24,568 nucleotides of DNA from NCBI GenBank assembly GCA_024220525.1, contig JAMYWO010000044.1, forward strand, positions 54,932-79,499, written 5' to 3'. Below the pieces are notes generated by a model. The model did not search any database. It saw only the letters and a program-made list of their open reading frames with translations, and was not told where the DNA came from. The position numbers and the translations under genes were made by a program. Position 1 is the stretch's first letter, and the number at the start of each line of letters is the position of its first letter. Shown here piece by piece: positions 1 to 10,329 of this stretch. The stretch comes from Cochliopodium minus (Eukaryota; Discosea; Himatismenida; Cochliopodiidae).

Positions 1-3000
1 AGATGAACCACCCTCTGAATCCGTTCAAGTCTATCACTACTATGGCATTGACAATAGCGCCTAAAAAAATTAAAAATAATTAAAAATTAAAAATTATAAA
101 TTAAAAATTAAAAATTAAAAATTAAAAATTGAAAATTATAAATTAAAAATTAAAAATTTAAATTTAAAATTTAAAATGATCAAAAAAATAAAAATAATTT
201 GATATAATTAAATTAAAAAAAAAAAAAAAAATAATTATTGGTACAGGTATTTTGGGACTTGTCCATATGAATTGATTTGAGAGATGATGGCATTTCTTTC
301 AAGCGGATCTTTTTCTTCATCAAGATTGACGGCACCTTCGTAAGTGAGGGGATGAAAGACATTGTCTGCCAGCACTGCTTCTTTCCCTTTTTGTTTGAAG
401 CCGAAAATGAGGTCAATCCATTTGTTGATGTTGTTGGAAACATACTCGGATTCTAGTGCTTCTCTGTTTTTGAGAATGAACGTTCTGGGGTCTCCCTTGG
501 CCTGTTTGAATTGAATAAAAATTTTAATTTTTTTTTTTTATAGTTTTTTTTTTTGAAATTTTTTTATGTAAAAAATTTTTTTGTTCATTTAAATAACAAC
601 AGTAATTTTTAAAAAGAAAAGAAATTTTCATTTTGAAATATTTTTTATAATTTAAAATTTGATTAAAAACAAATTTTGTATTACCCACTTTGGAAGTACA
701 ACGTCATCAACTTTGAATCCACTTTGCGTAATACCTAAACTGAATTTGTTTCTGTTTTGGAGAAACTCGGGCATATAAAAAAATTCAGGGAGCAATTCCT
801 TGACATCGGAAGTATTTTTGACAGAGACGGATTGATATGTCGCGGCCACGTCGTAGTAAGTTCTGTCTGGCAAATCGAATTTTCCTCCCTGGAAGTCTAT
901 GTGGTATGTTGCGAATGGCTCTAGTCTGACTAAGTAGTGAAGAACGATCCCTATGTTGGAGTAGTGTGATCCATAAAGAAAAGGAGTTCTTTTCATCTCT
1001 ATCAATTCTGTTTTTTTTTACAAAAAAAAAAAAGATGAAACAAAAATTTATAACGAAGAAAAACAAAATTAAATTGAAATATGAAATTAAGAAAAAAGAA
1101 AAAACAAAAACAAAAAAAAGATTACTCAAAAAATAAAGTAAAAAAATTAATGAGTAATGTAAAATGATCTTACAAAATAAAAATTAAAAAATCAAGAAAA
1201 AATATTGGAAATTAAAAAATAAAATTAATAAAAGAGATCAAAAAGAAAATTAAAAAAATTATTACCTTTGTATCTATTTTTAAAATAGTTGAGTCTTACT
1301 GGTTCTAGTGCTCCAATGGGCTTGGACAGGTCTCGATATATTTTGGGATCGTTGAAATTGAGATTTTCTGTGGAGTACTCAGACACAACGTGAGGAAAGA
1401 TGGGGTACTGTGTGAGGTCGTTGTAGGATCTTCCGGCCAAGGTATTCAAGTGTTGAATGTATTCGAAGTTTCCGATCAATCTCTTTTTCCATTTCTGTGT
1501 GATAGACATTGTCTAAGAAATAAAAAATTTTAAAATGAGATAATATTTTGATAAAATAAAAATATAATAAAAAAATTGATTCATTCGACAAAGAAAAAAT
1601 TTTACAAGCAAACCTCCCTTTAAAACGATTTCTTGTTCATAACTTATTCTGTTGATCAACTTGTCGTCCGAAAAGAATTGCTCGTAGGCCTGATCTCTCT
1701 CACTGTTAGTCTCGAAGGTGAGCATGTAGGTCTTTCCGTTGTGGAGAAAGATCTCCATGGCGCTGTCGATCAACAAGTATCTGCGTTTCAAAATGTCCTT
1801 GATATCGTCATAAGGCCACTTGACGAGTTTACGAGAGGACTTGTTAGTTTTACTCTTTCGATTTTTTTCGGACTCGAGCAAATTGAAAAGTTTGGAGCTT
1901 TTGTGCAAGGGATCATCTTCATCTTTGGCGTCGATGAAATAGGCGATGTGGGAATCGAAAATCAATTCTCCATATCTGATCTGGAAGGGATGGATCAAAG
2001 AGCAACACTGGATCTGGGTGATTTTCTCCGAGAAGAGGCTGAGCGAGCCGGAAGTTTCGAGCATGTAGGCACTTGTGTCGAGCTCGGAGTTGAGAGGGTT
2101 TTGGATGTTGATCACTGGTTTCAATCTTCCTTTCATCCTTGCAATGAACTCGGTCGGATCTTGTTTCCATTTGATGACGGGAAGTGGCCAGATGCTTCTT
2201 TCGTGAACCAACCTTTTGGTGAGTTTTTTCCATTGCGATCTTACTGTCCTATCTACTTGCGTCAAGTTTCTTATTTTTAGCAAGATTGGCTTTTGAAGTT
2301 GTGCTTGCGACAAGTTCATTGTATCGACCATCTTCGAAAACAGATTTCTTGTGTTGTGTTTGAGCACGTTGAGAGACTTGTTTATTGATCTGATCTCTTT
2401 GAAGTTGATTTCCCACTTGTTGTACCACAACGCCTGTTCTTTTTGGTATTTCTCGAGAAGTTCTATCGCAGAAAGGCTCATCAAATGTTCGATGAACAAA
2501 TCGCTTTTTTGATGGATCAAATCAATCAAGTCTTCTGACTTTTTGGTCGTCTCCATCTTTTGATCGTGTTTTGGAAAGAGCAACAAAAGTTTTAGTACAG
2601 GATAATCTTCAACTTTCGGAATTAACAACTCGTATGATCCCCATATCATCTTTATCACTTCGTTTGAGATTTTGTTTTCTACTTTTGCAAAGTTGAGTAT
2701 CTTTGCAGTGGAGATCAAGAAGCAAGGGCAGAAATACTCGTCGATAAAAAAGCTATTCATTATGGTATCGAAATCTCCAAATCTTTCCATCAAGTAGGAA
2801 AAAAACTGGGTGGTTTTGTCCCTTTGGAAAGTGAAAATGTTGCACAATAATTGAATGAAATGCACTGAAATCTTTTTCCCAAAAGAATTATCTTTGTTGA
2901 TCTTGTAGATATCGAACAGATTGACAAGAAAGTTGTACTCAAACTCTTCCCACTCTTTGGTCATCTTGTCATCAAAGAAATAGGTTGTTTTGTCATTGTC

Positions 3001-6000
3001 TTCTTTTGATCTCTTAAAAATCCATGTAGCGCAAGACAGAGCGAAAACACCACAAAAAGAGTTTTGGTAAGTATTGTTTTGATGAAAGTTGTTTGCGTTA
3101 AAAAATTCGATGATCTCACTGAGAATCGACATCTGGAAATACAACTTTGCATCTTGAGACAAATCTTGCAAATTATCGATCGAAACGATCATTCTCGACA
3201 GCCATATCACGCAATTCGTTTCGTAAGGAGGAGTAGTTGAGACATATAACATACATGCTTTGATGAGTGATGAGATGAGTTCTAACAAGTCATCCTCTTC
3301 ATCTTTGATGTTTTCGTTTTGATGCTTCATTTCTTCAGAGTACAACTTACAAAGGAGAATGGGGAATTCGTGCTGCAACAAAATCTTTTTGTTTTCTTCG
3401 TTGAAAAGAAAGATGTTGTGGAGTGTTTTGAGAACATCTACTTTCAATTTTTTCTTTGCCTCACAAGACTCGAGAGTGGTACATATAGTCTGTAGAAATT
3501 CGGGATTGGGTATAGTGAATTGTTTATCGAGAAAAAAGCTGAAAACATTCACTTTCGAATCTATTTCTAGAGATTGTTTTCCCAACATCATTGATATAAG
3601 AACAGACATGAGTTCATGGTTGATTTTTTGTTCTGAGAGGGTTTGGCCAATCAAATAACAAATAGTGGGGGTGGATATTTCTTGTGCGAGAATCTGCTCT
3701 TTGAGACAAGTTTGAAGTATTTTGAGTGAACCTATCCTGATTTTGATATTTTCATTTTGAAGGAATATGAGCAGGATCTCCACATTAAAAAATTTAATGA
3801 AAGCATTGAAATAGTTGGATTGTTGAAGATAATCTTTTAAAATGAAAAAATTTAGTTTTGAATTAGGACTAGTTCTAAAAAAAGGATGTTGGGGAAAAAG
3901 ATTACCTAACAGTAAAGAAAAAACTTTTTTTCTCATTACTACAACTTCAATAGACAATTTTAAGTTTAAAACAAGTGGAATGCTGAATTTTTTTGTTGAA
4001 GTAACGATCTTGGCATGAGCGTTGCATCTTTTGACAGCAGGTTCTTGGGGTTGTGTTAAAATAAGGAATTGGAACAATTTTTCCAGATCTCCAATTTGCA
4101 TCAATGCATTGATACAAACAAGAATAGGAGTAATTGAGTCAATGGGAGGATAAGGAAAAGATATTAAGAACAGGTTAAGGAAGTAATGTATTCCACCCAA
4201 CTTCTTGAACACTTGTACATGGTATTCACAGTGTTGTGAAGTCAAAAGTTCTGCTAGGGTGTTGAATAAAATCAGTTGGTATTGAGGAGGAGAGCTTCTC
4301 CATATTGTCCAATTAAGGATCCAGTTTTGAAAAACATACAAGTTGGAAACACATCCATTAGAGAAGGTATAACTTTTTGATTTGATTTTGATATTAACTT
4401 TTGGACTGTTTAGGAAATTTGTATTCATACTTGGGAGGAGGCCTGCAGCTTCAAAGATACAATCAATTAGTAAAGGTTGTGAAATCCACTTTTTTCTTGC
4501 ACGTAAAAGAGCAGCAATCAAATGATACCCCCCGCATGTAACCATCTGATCCAAGATGTGATGATTGAATTTCAAAAGGGAACACAATATTTTAAATAAG
4601 TACAAAACCTTTTCCTCATCATCTTGTTTTACCATTCCCAACAAAAAGATTATTACTTGCACACCTCCCAAGTTGTAAAGAGAATCCTTGAAAAGAACTT
4701 GATTTACTTCTTCCACGCCCAGTTTATCGTATTGCAAATTGACATTGTTGTAGGAAATATTTTCGTTGTTCTTCAACAAAGATTTTTTAACGTTTGATAT
4801 GAGAGAAACAAACTTGGTGTCTCTTGCATAGAAAGTTATTTTTGAGTGGTTTCTGAGTCTCAAAAGATTGTGTTTTTCTCCGGGATTCAAAAAAATGCTG
4901 GTGTCTTCGTATTGTTCTAGTGATTTAAGGTTGATAATGTCGGGGAAATAATAATCGTTGAATTTTGAGTTGAACCCTCCGCTGTATGAAGGTCCAAGCA
5001 TATAAATGAGGGTGGCTTCTTCTCTTTTTATAGGAAGATCAAAGAAAAACATGTTTCCCAACCTCCACTCCACTCCCAAGAAATCAGATCCCAGAATCAA
5101 TCCAACATTGCTGTTTTGGAAAGAAAGTTTTCTATTTGAAGAGATTTTCTTGGGTTTGAGTGGTACCTCACCGAAGCTCTCGTTGAAAGAATCAATTTGA
5201 TTTAAAGTTGGATAAAGAAGATACTTGGACTCACAAAATAATCCATTTACAAACACTTCGACGATAGATTCAGAAGATGATTCTTTTCTTGTGTGGGACA
5301 AAGCTAAGTGATACCATTCACCATCTTTGAATTTCACATTCTCAAAATTAACAGAGTGTGAATTGGTTGATGTAACTTGGAGTGTGTAATCATCAACAAG
5401 AGATACTGAAATATATGGAGGGTTTTCTATTTTGTTATTATCTTGGAAAATGGTAACTAATCTGTGATACTTTTCTGAAAACTCTTGATTCTCGTAAACA
5501 GAAACTGGTTTTTCTAGGTATATCCAAAGACTAATTGACCAACCTGCTAAGGGAGGCCAAAAAGTGTCATTAAAACAGCGGACATCATCAATCTTTTTTT
5601 CAAAAAAGTATTTAAAGTTTTTGTAAGAAATTTATTAATTGATTTTACCTTTAGCCAATTTATTTGGTTTCTGGGGAAATGTAAGTAATAGTATGGAGCG
5701 TAAGAAGTTTCTGTTAACTTTAGCATCGTTTGCAAAATGTTCTTAGGGTAGTTGCCTTCAGGCTCCAAGAGTTTCAAAAAGTAAGTAGCTTCTTTGGTGC
5801 TCACATTGGAATTTTTGCCTACCACTTCGATAAGCTCCATCAAAGTCTTTTGTATTTTTGACTCTATTTCAGTTTGTTTGATTATATCTCCAAACTGTTC
5901 CAAGATGCAAAGTAAAAACCCTCTTTTCTGCACAAGTTTAGAATTGGGAGAGGATTTAAACAAAAGAATCAAAGACTTGAGTATTGTGCACTTTTGGCTA

Positions 6001-8822
6001 TTGCTTATGACGTGATAAGAAGTCTTTGTCATTTTTATGATGCATTCCAAGAAATCAGGAAAGATTATGGTGGCTCCATTCATACAATCAATACAATTAT
6101 TGAGATCTACAATGTTTTCATATTCACCAATGCTCTTTTTTCTATGTTTACTGCAATTAGGAGGCCAGTCATTTTCTAAACTCGCCGAAAGCAAAGAGTT
6201 GCAAATTCTTATTGCATTTTCTCCTTCAAAAAACCCACTTTCTAATATCGAATCTGCAAAAGTTGAAAACTGGATGTTTTTTTCAAAGTAAATTCTGTCT
6301 TCTTCGCTCTTTTTAATACACTTGCTGATAAATTGAATCAGTGAAACCAAAAAATCCATTACATACTTTTCATTAGTTTCGTTGAAAATGGTGATGTTTC
6401 CATTTCCATTAACATTATTCTCTTCATTCATTTGGTTTTTGTGTTTCCCTAAAGTGCTCAAAATGGAAAGACACCAAATAAAGCCTCCCTCCGCTTTAAA
6501 AGTGGAGATGAGAGTAGGATTAGAAGAGTAGATTCGAGAGATGATGTTCATCAGATCCTTTCTAACTTCGAAAATTTCAAATTTGGTGTTCTCTGAGATT
6601 CCAATGGAGCTTATCAAGTTTGTGATCAAGTTTTTGGTGATCAAAGTGGAGATTTTGTTATTCTCTGTTTGAGAAACAATAAGAAAAATGATCGAAAGAC
6701 AAGTAGATCTCGATTCGTTTTTGTCGATAAACTCAATCAACTTTTCTAAAATTCCCTTCTTTTTGATGACAACGCTAGTGTCTTCATTGCAAAAAACTTT
6801 TCTAAACAAAGAAATATCCGTCTTGAGAAATTCTTTCGTCAAATTGAGGACTTTGTCTTGTACAGCAAACAAAATGTCATCAACATTGAAACTAAAGTTC
6901 CTGCCCACCTCTCCATTTTTCGTTTTGATAGCGGGACTTAACTGTGATAAAATTTCTGCACAGTTTTTGATTTCAGACTCTTTGTTGAGGGCATCTGTGT
7001 AAGGAAGTTCAGAAATAGGCAAAAAAAGTTTCTCTATGTGGTCGAACAAGCCAGCTAAATACAAAGTGGAAGGATTGAGTTTTTTGTTTCTCAGATGCAA
7101 TATTATCTGTGAAGAGACAACGATCACTGAACTGGCATTCTTCAAACTCAGTAAGCCAACCAAATACTTACATTCTTCCAAACCAAAAGTGTCCATGTCA
7201 AATATTTCTATAATCTTCAAAATTTTTACTTTCAATCCAACTGTCAGATCTTCGAAACTTGTGAACAAGATTTTGAAGGGAGAAACGGATTTAATCTCGT
7301 CATATTTACAAAAATTCTTGAAGAGAGCATACAACAAATTGACCATGGTTTCTTTGACATAGTTTGAGTTTACTATGTTGAAAAAATTTAAGAAAATTTC
7401 AAACGCTGGAAAATTGGAGATTTTATAAGTGACATTTTCCACAAAATAATTTAGAGGCAATATGATCACTTCCTGTTTACTTTCATTGTTTGGTTTCATT
7501 TCATTTGTTTCTTTTTTCTCAACCAAAAAGAAGAGTCTTTGAATAGAAAATATAAAAGTGATCGTCTCTTGTTCTGTCCCTATTTCTGAAACTCTTTTCA
7601 GACAGTAGTTAAGCTTTTGATAAAATTCTTTAGTGTTGAGGTGCTTTAAAATGATGTCTGAAACTGTCGTGAATTTCTTATAAAAATACAATTAATTTTT
7701 TATAAATTTTTTCATTGGTTTTACTTCTAATGAATAAATTAGTGATAAAGATACTTCTAATAAGAGACTGGACGAAAGTTTTGATTCTTGGATTATGTTT
7801 AAAACATGATCTATCAACTCCTAAATGGTTTGATTTTCAAAAAGTAAATTGATTAAATTTAAAAATAAAATAATTTAAAATAATAAATTTAATAAATATA
7901 TTTTTCAAACTTTCTTTTTTACCATTTTGATTATTATCCTTTGTCCATCATTCGATTCACTTGCCGCCTTCAAAATGGCATTCAATAATCTGATGGTTTT
8001 CTTTTGAACATGATGTACCTCCAAATACTCGCATCCTCCAACTTCCAATCTCCATATGTTGAAGATTGATTGAAAGAATTTGATGCCATATTCATTCTTC
8101 TCCAAATTATTTAATAAGATCTTCGATCTTTGATTGCATCCAAAGAGATTCTCAATGTTATTCAAGATGGTGAAGAATATATTTGTTATAAGCAAATTCG
8201 ATTTCTGTGTTTTGATATTTGAATCCATCTCTTCCCTATTTATTGATTGTGGCAATGGATTCAGATCATAATATGATGATATCGATCGAAATGCCAATTT
8301 GGAAGTCATCATCACAGATACCCCAAGGTCAAAACTCCCGAGATTGCTGAAGATGAGTCCCGAGATTGATATTAATGTATCCAATAGTAATATAGATGTC
8401 TCCTCATCAAACTCCTAATATAGATGTTAAATAAATAATATTTGAAATAATATTCTAAAGATATTTCATATTCCAATTACAATTCTTTGATATGTTATTC
8501 TATCCAAACTCCACATTATATATATTCCCAATTCAGATGTCAAAAATTTGATCAATTCCAAATGATTGTTGGTGGTGGAGATTTTTTGAATCAATATACT
8601 CACTATTTTATCGAAGAAATCATCACAAAATATGAATTGGGAGTTTATTTCATTATCATCTTTGAATATATCACAAAACTTTTTGAGAATCGTTATCAAT
8701 AATTCATCCTCTTTATTGGACCAATTATTTCCAATTATGATTGAATAGTGATACCAATATGAATTAAACTCGAATAATGAATCTAAAGAGGTGTTAATAT
8801 TCATTGTATCAAGAGTATCCAT
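1..8822 (-). CDS. BEACH-family protein (LRBA/WDFY/Lvs type), 3' end cut by window edge
   Basis: Large scaffold of the BEACH family, which acts in vesicle and lysosome traffic or autophagy; the exact subfamily is unclear. Exons read on the minus strand: 8822-8481, 8414-7923, 7820-7725, 7676-5649, 5592-1606, 1512-1266, 1007-685, 501-245 and probably 60-1. All join in frame, giving about 2,590 residues before the last exon. The N-terminal third is armadillo-like helical sequence. A ConA/laminin-G-like domain opens the 4-kb exon (about residues 995-1170, WSISLWIY and GEWYHLALSH). A pre-BEACH block (WKKLTKRLVHERSIW) and a PH-BEACH domain (about 2182-2300, RRYLL) follow. The BEACH domain itself is unmistakable: NFEYIQHLNTLAGRSYND, DLSKPIGAL, YGSHYS, LPEFFYMPEFL, NVFHPLTYEGAVNL. 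The ATG at 8822 directly follows an in-frame TAA. The 60-1 exon fits by splice site and phase but shows no diagnostic motif. The WD40 tail is missing here; see 23467-24424. Confidence 0.93.
64..244. repeat. AT-rich low-complexity intron, ATTAAAA-like units
   Basis: The intron after the BEACH-domain exon (61-244) is built mostly of imperfect ATTAAAA/AATTTAA units and a long A run. Similar unit-built sequence fills the introns at 24056-24261 and 23688-23903. It has no sign of function beyond being intron and is a likely cause of broken assembly. Confidence 0.6.
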
Positions 8823-9144
8823 TTATTTTTTTGATTAAATAATAATTTTAAATTTGGTCAAAGAAATAAAATTTTCGATGAATTTGATATTTTTTCTTTT
8901 AAAATAAAATTATAGTTTGAACTTTCTTTGATCGTGAAGGTTTATTCCTTCATTTGAAGTAAACAAAAATGATGAAAAGCATTAAAGTTTCAATTTTTAA
9001 GAAAAATTTTCGATCCCAAAACATCTTTTTTAAAAAAATAATTCTGTAGGAAAACAATCCAAAGTTTAAATTGTAATAAAGTTAAAGAAAATGTGTATTA
9101 TATTTTTTTTTGACAAATTTGTATGAAAAAAAAAAAAAAAAAAA
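8823..9144. promoter_or_regulatory. Divergent promoter region between BEACH and LRR genes
   Basis: This 322-bp intergenic stretch separates two start codons in head-to-head orientation and holds no convincing coding frame. It contains the 16-mer TTATAGTTTGAACTTT at 8910-8925, closely matched in the next divergent promoter (12844-12859). A small hairpin lies at 8935-8952 (arms TGAAGG and CCTTCA, 6-bp loop). A run of about 20 A directly precedes the LRR start. The promoter role is inferred from position. Confidence 0.5.
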
Positions 9145-10179
9145 ATGGGCAATAATCCAAATAAAGAGGATAAAAAATCAAAACCCCAACAAAATAATAA
9201 TTTGATTCCCGACACAAATAATAATAATATCAATTTTTCCATTGAGAAAATCCTATCAGAAGATAAAAATAATATCGAGGATCGGCCTGATGAGATAATA
9301 AAAAATGAATATCCAAATAATAATATTATTCAGACAGATCCATTCAAAATGGATGCATCGGAAGAAAATAATCTGAAAAATAATTACAAATGGCTATATA
9401 TAAAGTTTGAAGATAACCCAAAGGAATTGGATCTGAGCACAATAAATTTGGATCTGAATATAATAAAATATATGGGTTACTTATTCAAATCAAATAAGAC
9501 AATAAAGAAAATAAATCTGAATAAATGTTCGATAACCAAAACAGTCATAGAATATCTGAATTTAGCATTATTGAATACTCAAGTGGAATTATTATTTCTG
9601 AGTTATAATGGAATAGAATTGCAATGTATAAAGGGACTATCCAATTATATCTCCTTCACGAAACATCTTACCAATCTGTATCTGGGAAACAACCAGATAT
9701 GCGATAAATCGATGAGATATCTCTCATTAGCATTGAAAATGAACACATCGATAAAGATGATCTACCTATCCAAAAACAAATTTGGAGATGAGGGTGTGGA
9801 ACACTTGTGCAAGGGACTCCAAGAAAACAAAACGTTGAAATCACTGTGCATAGACAACAATCAATTCACAGATAAATCTCAACAATACTTTTTGGAGCTT
9901 CTCGAACACAATTACACATTGGACTCTGTCACCCTTACTTCTTTCCGCATTTCTTATTTCTTCAAAGAAAACGTAAAGGCTTTGTTGAAATGTAATACTG
10001 TTTGGTCAAAAGACATCCACTTTACTCTTTCTGATTCGTTTAAGAGAGCTACCCACACTTTCCTCCTTTGCCTCAAGGCCGTTCAAAAAACTACAAAAAT
10101 CAAAATCACAAAATACATTATTTATGAAATATTTAGGTTGGTGAATAGGAGAAGTTTTGTTGAATTAGAGAATGATTAA
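9145..10179 (+). CDS. Leucine-rich repeat protein, ribonuclease-inhibitor-like repeats
   Basis: Intronless 344-residue protein with no specific function assigned. Residues 1-75 are hydrophilic and Asn-rich and are probably disordered. From about residue 94 to 265 there are seven leucine-rich segments about 28 residues apart: LDLSTI, INLNKC, LFLSYNGI, LYLGNN, IYLSKN, LCIDNN and LDSVTL. The 28-residue spacing is typical of RI-type LRRs, which form curved protein-binding surfaces. The C-terminal 80 residues are a mixed basic segment with no repeat. The protein starts MGNNPN; Gly2 could allow N-myristoylation, but residue 6 is Asn rather than the preferred Ser/Thr, so this is weak. No signal peptide or membrane segment is seen. 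It is divergent from the BEACH gene and convergent with the GCFC gene, 150 bp away. Asn codons shift from all AAT at the 5' end to mostly AAC later. Confidence 0.88.
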   Translation: MGNNPNKEDKKSKPQQNNNLIPDTNNNNINFSIEKILSEDKNNIEDRPDEIIKNEYPNNNIIQTDPFKMDASEENNLKNNYKWLYIKFEDNPKELDLSTINLDLNIIKYMGYLFKSNKTIKKINLNKCSITKTVIEYLNLALLNTQVELLFLSYNGIELQCIKGLSNYISFTKHLTNLYLGNNQICDKSMRYLSLALKMNTSIKMIYLSKNKFGDEGVEHLCKGLQENKTLKSLCIDNNQFTDKSQQYFLELLEHNYTLDSVTLTSFRISYFFKENVKALLKCNTVWSKDIHFTLSDSFKRATHTFLLCLKAVQKTTKIKITKYIIYEIFRLVNRRSFVELEND

Positions 10180-10329
10180 CACTTTTTTCTGTCTTGAGAT
10201 AGAAAATTATTTATTAAATTTTGGAAAAAAAAGTTTTTGAATTTAAATCTTTTTTGTTTGATTACACTCGTGAAAAAAAGATTTATCATAAATAATTTTA
10301 ATGGGTAAAAAGAGGAAACTTTTAAAAGT

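Noticed and set aside
1-61. Plus-strand frame reading DEPPSESVQVYHYYGIDNSA then TAA, suggesting another gene end
   Set aside because: It looks protein-like, but the BEACH exon donor at 244 and the TAG acceptor at 61-63 fit in phase on the minus strand. With only 60 bases the plus reading cannot be preferred, though it is not fully excluded.
1633-2280. Long plus-strand open frame (about 215 codons)
   Set aside because: It lies wholly antisense to the well-supported BEACH gene region that includes the PH-BEACH domain, has no recognisable domain, and is explained by the codon use of the minus strand.
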